A stretch of DNA of 64,000 nt from Sphingomonas sp. JC676 (GCF_014489075.1 NZ_JACTGR010000004.1:124001-188000); one strand, 5' to 3'. Shown: positions 1 through 9,860, numbered from the stretch's first letter. Translations and numbers: made by a program. The notes: generated from the letters alone by a model not told the origin.

Positions 1-6
1 GATCGA

Positions 7-408
7 CTAGGGGCCTGAGGGGGCACACCTTTTCCAGGTGTCGGTGCCGAGAATGCCGCCCTTGCTCCTGTCTTCCACCAGACTCCCCGTCCCCTCGGGC
101 AGGACGGTAAGCGTCTGAAGAATGGCCCGCCGGCCATTCCGAACGAGCACGCGGATACCGCCATCGCCCAGTGTCTCGATCGCCATGCCGTGCCAGTCGG
201 CGTCGGCGGAAGCCGCCATATGGGGCAATTTGCCCTCCGGCTCACCCACCAGGCATGCCGCGACCTCATCGGGATTCTTCGGTGTATGCACGATCGTGGT
301 CGGCTTCGACGGAAGCGGCAACAGAAGTAAGAGGCCGAGCAAAGGCAGACCTGCGGCTAACCAAATGGCTATCCGCGCATCGAACTTCGGCGCGTCGGCA
401 TAGCTCAT
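7..408 (-). CDS. Hypothetical membrane-anchored protein
   Basis: 133-aa protein of unknown function. A hydrophobic segment rich in Leu at about residues 13-32 follows a short charged N-terminus, so it is probably an inner-membrane anchor or uncleaved signal, with the remaining ~100 residues (two Cys, no motif I recognise) in the periplasm. Its ATG overlaps the TGA of the upstream PH-domain gene in an ATGA junction (405-408), which implies one transcript and coupled translation. Function cannot be assigned; the pairing with a bacterial PH protein suggests an envelope role (inference). Confidence 0.6.
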   Translation of the reverse strand: MSYADAPKFDARIAIWLAAGLPLLGLLLLLPLPSKPTTIVHTPKNPDEVAACLVGEPEGKLPHMAASADADWHGMAIETLGDGGIRVLVRNGRRAILQTLTVLPEGTGSLVEDRSKGGILGTDTWKRCAPSGP

Positions 409-860
409 GCCGGCTCGCCGAAATCCTCGTGCACCATGTCGAACTCGCGGACGCCGCGCGCGCGGCGGGCGGTGTTGACGAGGTCGCGCAGGTTTTCGCG
501 GCGGGCGCGGGCGTGGTCGACGTCGCGGATGATCAGCGGGGCGTCGCGCGTCGTCTCGTCGGACGAGGTGATGGTGATCGTGCCGATGTCCGCCATCTGG
601 TTGATGATGGTGAAGTCGATCCGGACATCCTTGACCCGGTAGAGCTCGATCTCGTCGATCGACTTGGAGAATATGCCCTTGTGGAGGATCAGCCGGTCGC
701 TGGTGACCTCATAGGTGGTCGCGAGATTGGCGATCCATTTGACCAGGATGATGATCAGCCCCACCCCGACCAGGCAGAGCAGCAGCGTGCCCCAGCCGGC
801 GAGCGTGCCGCGCAGCCAACCCCAGGTGGAGGAACGGAAACGGTCGATCACTTGGGTCAC
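405..860 (-). CDS. PH domain-containing membrane protein (bPH2/YdbS-like)
   Basis: About 151 aa. A hydrophobic stretch near residues 18-40 is followed by a domain of the bacterial PH type: TYEVTSDRL, then an IELYRVKDVRI strand pattern and a TITITSSD strand, as in YdbS/YdbT-like membrane proteins of unknown biochemical role. I chose the GTG at 860 because GGGAGA lies 7 nt upstream of it; an ATG at 956 in the same frame would add about 32 residues that look non-conserved. It is transcribed ahead of, and overlaps by 4 nt, the 133-aa hypothetical gene. Confidence 0.75.
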   Translation of the reverse strand: MTQVIDRFRSSTWGWLRGTLAGWGTLLLCLVGVGLIIILVKWIANLATTYEVTSDRLILHKGIFSKSIDEIELYRVKDVRIDFTIINQMADIGTITITSSDETTRDAPLIIRDVDHARARRENLRDLVNTARRARGVREFDMVHEDFGEPA

Positions 861-979
861 TATGCTGTCTCCCGCCGATAACGCGGGCAGGATAGCGCAG
901 CCGCGCGAGGGCGCCAGCCTCGTTGCGGCGATTGTCGAGTTGATGATAGCGAGCAACGGTCATGACGCGAGGCTTGCTG

Positions 980-2047
980 ATGCTGAAGTGCGGGGCGCTG
1001 TCGATCGTTGGGTTCTTCCTCTTGCCTCTGCCGGCGCTCGCGCAGGACGCGGGCTTCGAGGCGAAGGTCCGCGCCGCGGGCGAGACCTATCTCGCGGCTG
1101 AAAAGGGTGTCGGCCTGTCAATCGGCGTCCTCCGTGACGGCCGATCCCATTACTATGATTTTGGAACGGCGACGAAGGGCGGTGCTGCGTCGACGCGCGA
1201 TACAGCCTATGAGATCGGGTCGATATCGAAGACGATCAGCGGGCTGCTGCTGGCGCGGGCGGTGATCGCCGGCAAGGCGAGCCTGGACGACGATGTCCGC
1301 AAATATCTGGACGGCGCCTATCCCAAGCTCGCCTACGAGGGCGCGCCGATCCGGCTGCTGCACCTTGCCAACATGACCTCGGCGCTGCCCGACAATCTGC
1401 CGGACCTGTCCGGGCTCGATCCCGATCCCGGGCATATCGAGCATGCGGCGGCGCTTGCCGCCTATGGCAAGGACCGGTTCCTGGAGGATCTGCGCGGCGT
1501 CGCCCCGAGCGCGAAGCCAGGAGAGAATGTGGCGCATTCGAACGTCGCGGCGCAGCTGCTGACCCATGTCCTCGAGCGGATCTATGGCGCGCCCTACGAC
1601 GCGATCCTGAAGCGCGAGATCGAGGGGCCGCTGGGCTTCGCGGCGCGCGGTGAAGCGATGGGGTATGAAGCGAGCGGGGCAGCAGCGGCGGTGCTGCCGC
1701 GCGACAAGTTCGGCTATCGTTATTCGACCGCGGACATGCTGCGCTACGCCGCGCTGCAGCTGAACGAAGCCGACGCCGCCGTTGCGCTCAGCCACAAGGG
1801 GACCTGGTTCACGCTCGACCGCAAGACCTATGTCGGGCTCACCTGGATCGTAAGCGAACTGCCCGGCGGCGGTCGTCAGCTGCGCTATTCGGGCGGCACC
1901 TGGGGCTTTGCCAGCGTGATGATGCTCTATCCCGAGCGCAAGCTGGGCGTGGTGCTGATGGCGAACAATGCGAGCGATACCGCGCAGGACAAGCTTAGCG
2001 GGATCGCGACGCAACTGGCGGACGCGCTGGCGGCCGAGGGGAAGTGA
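980..2047 (+). CDS. Serine beta-lactamase family hydrolase (class C / esterase-like)
   Basis: About 355 aa with a cleavable signal peptide ending PALA-QD, so periplasmic. The SxxK catalytic motif is S-I-S-K (Ser87 and Lys90 counting from the ATG at 962). HSN in the AHSNVAAQLL region stands where YxN is usual, and SGGTWGF stands near the place of the KTG box. Family members include AmpC-type beta-lactamases, D,D-peptidases and esterases; the altered YxN and KTG boxes make a peptidase or esterase at least as likely as a true beta-lactamase. Start: the ATG at 980 has GAGG 7 nt upstream and is preferred to the in-frame ATG at 962. It is divergent from the PH-domain gene, and I see no ampR-like regulator beside it. 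Confidence 0.8.
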   Translation: MLKCGALSIVGFFLLPLPALAQDAGFEAKVRAAGETYLAAEKGVGLSIGVLRDGRSHYYDFGTATKGGAASTRDTAYEIGSISKTISGLLLARAVIAGKASLDDDVRKYLDGAYPKLAYEGAPIRLLHLANMTSALPDNLPDLSGLDPDPGHIEHAAALAAYGKDRFLEDLRGVAPSAKPGENVAHSNVAAQLLTHVLERIYGAPYDAILKREIEGPLGFAARGEAMGYEASGAAAAVLPRDKFGYRYSTADMLRYAALQLNEADAAVALSHKGTWFTLDRKTYVGLTWIVSELPGGGRQLRYSGGTWGFASVMMLYPERKLGVVLMANNASDTAQDKLSGIATQLADALAAEGK

Positions 2048-2072
2048 GCGGACGCCGTTGGGACGGCCGTAA

Positions 2073-2507
2073 TTATTTGGGCGCCGGATCGCCTGCGCCG
2101 ACCACTTTCGCCGGCGCCTCGATCTTCTTCCCGCTGGCGAAGGCGAGGGTGACCGGCACGGTGTCGCCCGGCTTCACATTGGGGCCGACCGAGAAGAGCA
2201 TGACGTGCTTGCCGCCGGGCTCGAAGGCCACGGCGCCGCCGGCGGGGACGGGGATATCCTCGACCGGGGCCATCGAAATCATGCCGTGATCGCCCTTCAT
2301 GCTCTCGTGCATCTCGGCCCGAATCGCGAAGGGGGCCGAGACCGCGACCAGCGTGTCGGCCTGCTTGCCGCCCTGGACCTTGAAATAAGCGGCGCCGGGC
2401 TGGCCGGTCACCGCGGGCAGGCGGACCCATGCGCCGTCGACCGTGGTTTCGGCCGGCTGGCAGGCGGAAAGAAACGCCACCGCAACGATCCCTGCAACTA
2501 TGCGCAT
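2073..2507 (-). CDS. Copper chaperone PCu(A)C family lipoprotein
   Basis: 144 aa. The N-terminus ends in a lipobox (LSAC, Cys16), so it is probably a lipoprotein facing the periplasm. The PCu(A)C copper site is present: His67, Met76/Met79 in a Met-rich stretch, then His101-x-Met103 (GGKHVMLF). The family H-x10-M-x21-H-x-M spacing is almost kept, with one extra residue in the first gap. Members carry Cu(I) to the CuA centre of cytochrome c oxidase, usually with a Sco protein, but no sco or cox genes are in this window. The ATG at 2507 has GGGAG 8 nt upstream; an upstream in-frame ATG at 2573 lacks a sensible signal sequence. Confidence 0.87.
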   Translation of the reverse strand: MRIVAGIVAVAFLSACQPAETTVDGAWVRLPAVTGQPGAAYFKVQGGKQADTLVAVSAPFAIRAEMHESMKGDHGMISMAPVEDIPVPAGGAVAFEPGGKHVMLFSVGPNVKPGDTVPVTLAFASGKKIEAPAKVVGAGDPAPK

Positions 2508-2551
2508 TCCACAGACTCCCGTTTCGGGAAATCCCCTAGGAACCGCAGCTT

Positions 2552-2579
2552 CTTGCGGCAAGCGGAAGCGCACCTATAT
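2552..2579 (+). promoter_or_regulatory. Sigma-32 (RpoH)-type promoter of dnaK
   Basis: CTTG at 2552-2555 and CCTATAT at 2573-2579 are separated by 17 nt, matching the alphaproteobacterial heat-shock promoter form CTTG-N17-CYTATNT. It lies about 95 nt before the dnaK start and fits the known RpoH control of dnaK. No CIRCE inverted repeat was seen here. Confidence 0.65.
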
Positions 2580-2674
2580 GCCCGGAGGTGAGCCCGAACC
2601 CAAGTCGCCTATGCTGGGGCTTCGGGCGGGCAAATTGTTGAAACTGTTTTGAATCTGGGGGCCAACGAGGGACC

Positions 2675-4588
<1,914 letters not shown>

Positions 4589-4596
4589 CTGAAACT

Positions 4597-4720
4597 TCCC
4601 TCCCTCCCCGCTTGCGGGGAGAGGGTCGGGGAGAGGGGGCTTGGGGTGATGGTGGTGGCTTTTCGCATGGAAATGTCAGCCCCTCTCCCAACCCTCTCCC
4701 CCGGAGGGGAGAGGGCTTTT
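4597..4720. repeat. Intergenic repeat, family B (CCCTCCCC...GGGGAGAGGG)
   Basis: GC-rich imperfect inverted repeat filling the dnaK-dnaJ gap: TCCCTCCCCGCTTGCGGGGA at one end and CCCTCTCCCCCGGAGGGGAG at the other. Related copies lie at 43021-43057, 54980-55110 and 62460-62598. Its right edge (GAGG at 4711-4714) is the only purine-rich ribosome-binding site before the dnaJ ATG. Confidence 0.7.
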
Positions 4721-4723
4721 TAG

Positions 4724-5836
4724 ATGACCACCGAAGTCGATTTTTACGAGCTGCTCGAGGTCGAGCGCACCGCCGACGACGCAACGCTGAAGGCGGCGTA
4801 TCGCAAGCTCGCGATCAAATACCATCCGGACAAGAATGACGGGTGCAAGGACTCCGAAGCCAAGTTCAAGGCGATCAGCGAGGCCTATGACTGCCTGAAG
4901 GATCCGCAGAAGCGCGCGGCCTATGACCGGTTCGGCCATGCCGCATTCAAGGGCGGGATGGGCGGCGGGCAGCAGGGTCCCGATTTCGGCGCGTTCAGCG
5001 ACATCTTCGAAAGCGTGTTCGGCGAGTTCATGGGCGGACGCGGCGGTGGCCGGCCGCAGCGCCGCGGCGCTGACTTGCGCTACGACATGGAGATCAGCCT
5101 GGAGGATGCGTTCCACGGGCGGGTGAGCGAGATCACCGTCGACGTATCGGGCGTGTGCGATCCCTGCCATGGCAGCGGCGCGACCCCGGGCACCCAGGCC
5201 AAGACCTGCGCCCAGTGCGGTGGCCAGGGCAAGGTGCGCGCGCAGCAAGGCTTCTTCATGGTCGAGCGGACCTGCCCGGTCTGCCACGGCGCGGGCGAAG
5301 TGATCGCCGAGCCGTGCAAGCATTGCCGGGGCGAGGGCCGCACCGACAAGACCAAGACGCTCTCGATCAACGTGCCGCCCGGCGTGGACGAAGGCACGCG
5401 GATCCGCCTGGCCGGCGAAGGCGAGGCGGGCGCGCGCGGGGCGCCGGCGGGCGACCTCTACATCTTCCTGCACGTGACCAAGCATCAGATCTTCGAGCGG
5501 CAGGGCACGACGCTCTACGCGACCGCGCCGATCAGCTTCACCACTGCGGCCTTGGGCGGCGAGATCACGCTGCCCGGTCTCGACGGCGACCATCACGTCA
5601 TCCGCATCACGCCGGGCACCCAATCGGGCCGCGAGGTGCGCCAGCGCGGCGCGGGCATGCCGGTGCTGCAGGGGCGCGGGCGCGGCGACCTGGTCGTGCA
5701 GTTGACGGTGGAGACGCCGACCCGGCTTTCGGCGAAACAGAAGGAACTGCTCGAGGAATTCCGCTGCCTGGAGACGGGTGACGAATGCCCGCAGAGCCAG
5801 GGCTTCTTCGCGAAGATCAAGTCCGCGCTGGGCTGA
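4724..5836 (+). CDS. dnaJ: Molecular chaperone DnaJ (Hsp40)
   Basis: 370 aa, normal length. Cytoplasmic co-chaperone that stimulates DnaK ATPase and delivers substrates. Domains in order: J domain (residues 1-70) with the HPD tripeptide in KYHPDKN; Gly-rich linker (about 75-115); zinc domain with four CxxCxGxG repeats ([32 protein letters not shown]); C-terminal substrate domains. It follows dnaK and ends at a strong hairpin terminator, so dnaK-dnaJ forms the unit. Its ribosome-binding site comes from the neighbouring repeat. Confidence 0.97.
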   Translation: MTTEVDFYELLEVERTADDATLKAAYRKLAIKYHPDKNDGCKDSEAKFKAISEAYDCLKDPQKRAAYDRFGHAAFKGGMGGGQQGPDFGAFSDIFESVFGEFMGGRGGGRPQRRGADLRYDMEISLEDAFHGRVSEITVDVSGVCDPCHGSGATPGTQAKTCAQCGGQGKVRAQQGFFMVERTCPVCHGAGEVIAEPCKHCRGEGRTDKTKTLSINVPPGVDEGTRIRLAGEGEAGARGAPAGDLYIFLHVTKHQIFERQGTTLYATAPISFTTAALGGEITLPGLDGDHHVIRITPGTQSGREVRQRGAGMPVLQGRGRGDLVVQLTVETPTRLSAKQKELLEEFRCLETGDECPQSQGFFAKIKSALG

Positions 5837-5864
5837 TATAGCCTCAATCGCGATCACGCGGTGA

Positions 5865-5910
5865 AATAAACAAGGGCCTCGCAAGTCATCTTGCGAGGCC
5901 CTTGTTTATT
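5865..5910. terminator. Intrinsic terminator after dnaJ
   Basis: Perfect inverted repeat with 21-bp arms (5865-5885 and 5890-5910) and a 4-nt loop TCAT. The outer ends are A/T-rich (AATAA / TTATT), so it supplies a T-tract in both directions. It closes the dnaKJ operon. Confidence 0.9.
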
Positions 5911-6113
5911 TGGTGCGATTCCTGATGCATTATAGTGAATACGCGTCGCCGGCGCGGCTTAATTGGTTAAATTCCAGGATTGAGACGTTAACTACGACTA
6001 CAGGACGTTGCTGCCCCAACAGGTGCTTGTTAGCCGCTTCGTGACCGGCACGGTGCCGGCGGCCGGACAGCGCATACCGCTATTCGACGAAGTGTGATCT
6101 TAGAGGGGTCTTC

Positions 6114-6749
6114 ATGTCCAAGTTTCTTTCGACCGTGGCCGCGGCCGCGCTCTTCCTGGCTCCCGGCATCGCCGGCGCGCAGACGCTGACCACGCCGATC
6201 GGCGCGAACAACAACCAGAACGGCATCATGTTCGACGTGCAGACTGCCGGCAGCGCGCTGACCTTCCAGTCGATCGCCGCGAATATCAGCGGCGGCACCT
6301 ACAATTTCGAGTTCTGGACGCGCGACGGCACGGTCGTCGGCCATGACCAGGATATGACCGGCTGGACGCTGCGTAACAGCTTCTCGAATGTCGCGGGCGC
6401 GGGCCTCAACAACCTCACCAGCTTCGACATCAGCGATTTCCTGGTGAACGCCAACAGCACGTTGGGCATCTACCTGACCGGCGCCGGCGGCTTCCCGATG
6501 AACTACACCAACGGCAACGCCGTGGGCGACGTGATCGCCAGCGACGCGAACCTCTCGATCCTGACCGGCTACGGCAAGGACTATCAGTTCGCGTCGACCT
6601 TCCAGCCGCGCAACTTCAACGGCTCGATCACCTATGCGACCGGCGCCGGCGCGGTTCCCGAGCCCGCGGCCTGGGGCATGTTCATCCTGGGCTTCGGTGC
6701 GATCGGCGGCGCGATGCGCGTCCGCGCGCGCAAGGTTGCCTTCGTTTAA
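6114..6749 (+). CDS. PEP-CTERM sorting-domain exported protein
   Basis: 211 aa. A signal peptide (residues 1-22, cut after AGA-Q) leads into a Gly/Asn/Thr-rich body with no recognised enzymatic motif. The C-terminus carries the PEP-CTERM tripartite signal: VPEPAAWGMF, a hydrophobic segment ILGFGAIGGA, then basic MRVRARK. In this family an exosortase removes the tail and releases the protein to the cell surface or matrix. No exosortase or EPS gene is within the window. It is a single-gene unit between two terminators; the 200 bp upstream (5911-6113) is comparatively AT-rich and holds TATAGT, a possible -10, with no ORF. Confidence 0.85.
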   Translation: MSKFLSTVAAAALFLAPGIAGAQTLTTPIGANNNQNGIMFDVQTAGSALTFQSIAANISGGTYNFEFWTRDGTVVGHDQDMTGWTLRNSFSNVAGAGLNNLTSFDISDFLVNANSTLGIYLTGAGGFPMNYTNGNAVGDVIASDANLSILTGYGKDYQFASTFQPRNFNGSITYATGAGAVPEPAAWGMFILGFGAIGGAMRVRARKVAFV

Positions 6750-6772
6750 GCGTTCGACATTTCGAATTGCGG

Positions 6773-6809
6773 CAGCCCGGGCGTGCAAACGCCCGGGCTG
6801 GTTGCTTTT
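6773..6809. terminator. Intrinsic terminator between convergent genes
   Basis: Hairpin with 11-bp GC arms (6773-6783 and 6790-6800, CAGCCCGGGCG) and a 6-nt loop, then GTTGCTTTT. It lies between the PEP-CTERM gene and the convergent FMN reductase, and the T-tract reaches the reductase stop codon. Confidence 0.85.
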
Positions 6810-7384
6810 CAGGCCTCCCGTGCGGCCTTCAGCGCGTTGGCCCACCAGGCGATCTCGTCGAACAGCGTACCGCGCGACGCGACCAGATAGTCGTAATCGT
6901 CGAGCTTCTTGCCCTGCATCAGGATGCCGAGGAACGGCTCCATCGAGATGTTCACTTCGGCCTTGATCGGGGCCATGTGGAGCTCGATCGCGGTGCCGCG
7001 GAGCTGCTCGATCGCGCGGGCGCCGCCGACGCCGCCATAGCCGACGAACGCGACCGGCTTGCGCCGCCACTCGTTGAACGCGGAATCGAATGCATTCTTG
7101 AGCGCCGCGGTGGGGCCGTGATTATATTCGGCGGCGGTGACGATGAAGCCGTCATACTTGGCCAGCTTGTGGCGCCAGGCTTCGGCGGCGGGATGGGAAA
7201 AGGCGCCGCCGGTGAACAAAGGCGACATAGGTTCTTCGAAGAAAGGCAGGTTCTGGTCGCGCAGATCGAGGACTTCGAGGCTGAAATCGTCGCGCGCGGC
7301 GGCGCCTTCGACAATCCAGTTTGCGGGCGTATCGGCGAAACGCTGGGGGCGGGTGCTGCCGATGATGAGTGCAAGCTTGAGCAT
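6809..7384 (-). CDS. NADPH-dependent FMN reductase family protein
   Basis: 191 aa flavodoxin-fold oxidoreductase. LALIIGSTRPQR at the N-terminus is the phosphate-binding signature of NADPH-dependent FMN reductases (GSxRxxR), and the AEYNHGPTAALKNAFD stretch is the characteristic second FMN loop. Such enzymes reduce FMN or quinones/azo compounds in the cytoplasm. The ATG at 7384 is the natural start, as the frame upstream is not conserved. It is divergent from an HxlR regulator with a GTTAC-N5-GTAAC palindrome between them, so it is probably the regulator's target (inference). Confidence 0.88.
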   Translation of the reverse strand: MLKLALIIGSTRPQRFADTPANWIVEGAAARDDFSLEVLDLRDQNLPFFEEPMSPLFTGGAFSHPAAEAWRHKLAKYDGFIVTAAEYNHGPTAALKNAFDSAFNEWRRKPVAFVGYGGVGGARAIEQLRGTAIELHMAPIKAEVNISMEPFLGILMQGKKLDDYDYLVASRGTLFDEIAWWANALKAAREA

Positions 7385-7406
7385 TACGGTATAGATCCTA
7401 TATTCA

Positions 7407-7421
7407 GTTACTAAGCGTAAC
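7407..7421. promoter_or_regulatory. Palindromic operator GTTAC-N5-GTAAC (putative HxlR site)
   Basis: Inverted repeat GTTAC (7407-7411), spacer TAAGC, GTAAC (7417-7421), placed between the divergent FMN reductase (start 7384) and HxlR regulator (start 7470). HxlR-family proteins bind short inverted repeats in such gaps. It would overlap the reductase promoter. Confidence 0.5.
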
Positions 7422-7469
7422 CGACGCTCAAATGATGCGGTGGCAGACCGCCCGCAAGGAGGCACTTTT

Positions 7470-7844
7470 TTGGTACCGACGCACACCGATGATAGCTGCA
7501 CGCCGGTCCGCACCGTCATGGCGCGGATCGCGGACAAGTGGAGCCTGCTGACGATCATGACGCTCAGCGACGGCACCAAAAGGTTCAGCGAATTGCAGCG
7601 CGGGATCGAGGGCATCTCGCAGCGGATGCTGACGCTGACCTTGCGTGGGCTGGAGCGCGACGGGCTGGTGACGCGCGAGATATTCCCGACGATCCCGCCG
7701 CGGGTGGAATATACGCTGACCCCGCTCGGCCAATCGATGCGCGAGCCGGTCAACGCGCTCGGCGGGTGGATCGTGCAGAACCTGCCCGAGATCGACGCGG
7801 CGCGGCGGCGGTTCGATGCGGCGGCGGAGGATACGGGGGATTAG
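7470..7844 (+). CDS. HxlR-family winged-helix transcriptional regulator
   Basis: About 124 aa. Family signature: conserved Cys near the N-terminus (DDSCTPVRTVMARI), DKWSLLTIMTL, FSELQRGIEGISQRMLTLTLRGLERDGLVTR for the winged helix, and RVEYTLTPLG for the wing. HxlR proteins sense electrophiles, quinones or thiol stress, often by the N-terminal Cys, and control neighbouring reductases. I prefer the TTG at 7470, because AAGGAGG (7456-7462) is placed exactly 7 nt before it; the longer GTG start at 7440 would put this site inside the gene. Confidence 0.88.
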   Translation: MVPTHTDDSCTPVRTVMARIADKWSLLTIMTLSDGTKRFSELQRGIEGISQRMLTLTLRGLERDGLVTREIFPTIPPRVEYTLTPLGQSMREPVNALGGWIVQNLPEIDAARRRFDAAAEDTGD

Positions 7845-7890
7845 GGGAGTCTTGGTGTCCGAGATTGGTGGGGAGCGGACATAGCCTTCC

Positions 7891-7996
7891 GTCACCCCGG
7901 CCTTGTGCCGGGATCCACTGCGCGACTTCGTGAGACACCCAAGGCTCTAGCGGCTCTCTCGCGGATGGGTGGACCCCGGCACAAGGCCGGGGTGAC
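7891..7996. repeat. Intergenic inverted repeat, family A
   Basis: Outer arms GTCACCCCGGCCTTGTGCCG (7891-7910) and their reverse complement at the right end (to 7996), with about 60 bp between. Related copies are at 10533-10613, 24846-24951, 36827-36963 and 63499-63581, all outside genes. Confidence 0.8.
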
Positions 7997-8062
7997 AGGT
8001 AGGTAAAAGGGTATCAGTTGGAGTCCGCAATTGGGTCGTTAGCGGACATTTCCCTAGAGATC

Positions 8063-8869
8063 CTAGCGCCCGTCGTCGCTCCAGTGCGGTGGGTCGCTAA
8101 GCAGCTTGATTACCCCATAGGTCGCGCCGACTGCGTGGAGATCGCGATTGGCGTCGCCGGTGCGGGGCGCGTCGAGCTTGCGGGTCTTGCCGGCCTTGTC
8201 CTGGATCTTGAGGGTGCCGTTCCAGCCGATCGTCATGTCGATCGCGCGGCCCTCGATATGGCGCGAGGTGAGCGAGGGCTCGAAGGCGATCTGGAAGAGA
8301 TCGACCATTTCCTGCGCGCCCTTTCGCGATCTGGCGAGGTCGCCATGGTCCCATTGGATCCTGAGGCCGGGAAGGGCGGGGACCTTGTTGGGCGCGACCG
8401 CGCCGTTCGCGACGCACCAGCTGTAGTGCATCAGATGGGCGCGGGTGGCGTTGCGGCGGGTGGCCGAGATGGTGACGCTGGCGCCGGCGTCCTTCATCGC
8501 CTTGAGGAAGGCGGTGACGTTGCCGCGGAATGGCTGGACCAGATCGGCGACCGCAGCGCTGTTCGGGGACCGGGCCTGGTTGGCGTTCCACCAGGCGGCG
8601 CCGGAGAGGAGGGGCGGGATGCCCTGGCCGGCGGCGAGCGCGGTCCAGGTCTTGCCGCCGGGCGTGATGAGGCCGTTAGGCTTGGGCATGCTCAGCGCCT
8701 TGCCCTGATAGGCGGTGATGGCGGCGATGGTCAGCGTGCCGCAGCTGCCGCTGGTGGGGAGGAGCGACTGGCCGGTGGCGCCGAGCCAGGCGTTGAGCAG
8801 ATGCTGGACGACGAGCACGTCGGCGAGATCGTTGACTCCGCCTTTCCCCACCGATGCGCCGATGCCCAT
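8063..8869 (-). CDS. Peptidoglycan-binding-like plus M15-type D,D-peptidase
   Basis: 268 aa. The N-terminal part (residues 8-80: GVNDLADVLVVQHLLN..., GSCGTLTIAAITAYQ) looks like a peptidoglycan-binding repeat domain. The C-terminal part has the VanY/M15 zinc pattern S-x-H-x2-G-x-A-x-D (Ser202 to Asp211, zinc ligands His204 and Asp211) and a later PHW with His262 as third ligand. This predicts cleavage of D-Ala-D-Ala or another peptidoglycan peptide bond. There is no signal peptide, so export would need lysis or a secretion system, as for endolysins or type VI effectors (inference). The ATG at 8869 has GGGAGA 7 nt before it; an in-frame ATG at 8920 lacks one. Confidence 0.75.
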   Translation of the reverse strand: MGIGASVGKGGVNDLADVLVVQHLLNAWLGATGQSLLPTSGSCGTLTIAAITAYQGKALSMPKPNGLITPGGKTWTALAAGQGIPPLLSGAAWWNANQARSPNSAAVADLVQPFRGNVTAFLKAMKDAGASVTISATRRNATRAHLMHYSWCVANGAVAPNKVPALPGLRIQWDHGDLARSRKGAQEMVDLFQIAFEPSLTSRHIEGRAIDMTIGWNGTLKIQDKAGKTRKLDAPRTGDANRDLHAVGATYGVIKLLSDPPHWSDDGR

Positions 8870-8936
8870 GGCCCGCTCTCCCGAATGCCCGACGTGACCG
8901 TGTCGGGCGAAATCCGACATCGCAAGGGGCCCGCGA

Positions 8937-9860
8937 CTAGGCGGCGACGATGACGATGCCGTCGAGCATGGCTTGCAGCCGGGCGCGCTCGGCCGAGGCT
9001 TCGGCGTCGAGCCAGTCGCGCAGAAGCTTGATCTTCGCGCTGTGCTGGCGGGCGACCGGCCAGGCGAGCCAGAAGGCGCGGCAGTCGCTCACCACGAGAT
9101 CGTCGATGCGGACGAGCCGCCCCGCCTCGATCTCGCGGGCGAAGAGGATTGGGGAGCCGATCGTCACGCCATGCCCAGCAGCGGCGGCAGCGGCGTCGAG
9201 ATACTCGTCGGCGAGGTGGATGCCGAACTGCTCGGGGGACGGCATGTGTGGGTCGCCGCGCGCGGCGAACCAGAGACGCCACCAGTCCTGCCGGCCGAGC
9301 AGGGGAAGATCGGTCAGGCTCTTCGCGGCGCGCTCGGCCAGTACGGGCGCGCAGAGCGGGGTGAAGCAGCTCGGGAAGAGCAAGACGGTGCGCAGCCCGG
9401 GCCAGCGGCCATGGCCGTTGCGGATCGCCGCGTCGAAGCCGCCGCCTGCCAGGTCGCGCGCATCGTGGGAGAGGTCGATGTCGAGCTGGATGCGCGGATG
9501 GCGGGCGCGGAAATCGCCGAGGCGTGGCGTGAGCCAGCTGGTGCCGAAGGTGGGCAGCGCAGTGATCGAGAGGCGGGTCTCGTCGAGCTCGACCGCGCGC
9601 GCGAAACTGGCGCGGAGCGCGGCGAAGGCCTGGCTGGCTTCCGCCGCGACGATCTGGCCCGCGGCAGTGAGCTCGACGCGGTGCGGATGACGGTGGAACA
9701 AGGCGACGCCGGTCTGACGCTCGAGCTGGCGGACATGATAGCTGACCGAGGCGGCGGTGGTGCCGAGCTCGCGCGCGGCGCCGGCGAAACTGCCGGTGCG
9801 CGCCGCAGCTTCGAACGCGCGGATCGCGGGCAGCGAGGGGAGGGACGCGGGCTCGAGCAT
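8937..9860 (-). CDS. LysR-family transcriptional regulator (GcvA-like)
   Basis: 307 aa. The N-terminal HTH is typical (AIRAFEAAARTGSFAGAARELGTTAASVSYHVRQLE), followed by the LysR effector-binding domain (RLSITALPTFGTSWLTPRL, as in GcvA-type members). It acts as a cytoplasmic DNA-binding regulator with unknown ligand. It is divergent from the 186-aa exported protein at 9950 and lies upstream, same strand, of the M15 peptidase (67-bp gap); either could be its target. Confidence 0.9.
   Translation of the reverse strand: MLEPASLPSLPAIRAFEAAARTGSFAGAARELGTTAASVSYHVRQLERQTGVALFHRHPHRVELTAAGQIVAAEASQAFAALRASFARAVELDETRLSITALPTFGTSWLTPRLGDFRARHPRIQLDIDLSHDARDLAGGGFDAAIRNGHGRWPGLRTVLLFPSCFTPLCAPVLAERAAKSLTDLPLLGRQDWWRLWFAARGDPHMPSPEQFGIHLADEYLDAAAAAAGHGVTIGSPILFAREIEAGRLVRIDDLVVSDCRAFWLAWPVARQHSAKIKLLRDWLDAEASAERARLQAMLDGIVIVAA

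Noticed and set aside
4597..4720. CRISPR-like repeat in the dnaK-dnaJ gap
   Set aside because: There are only two inverted arms, not regularly spaced direct repeats with unique spacers, and no cas genes.
5940..6010. TTAA-containing stretch before the PEP-CTERM gene as a CtrA site
   Set aside because: The spacings (TTAATTGGTTAA and isolated TTAAC) do not match TTAA-N7-TTAA.
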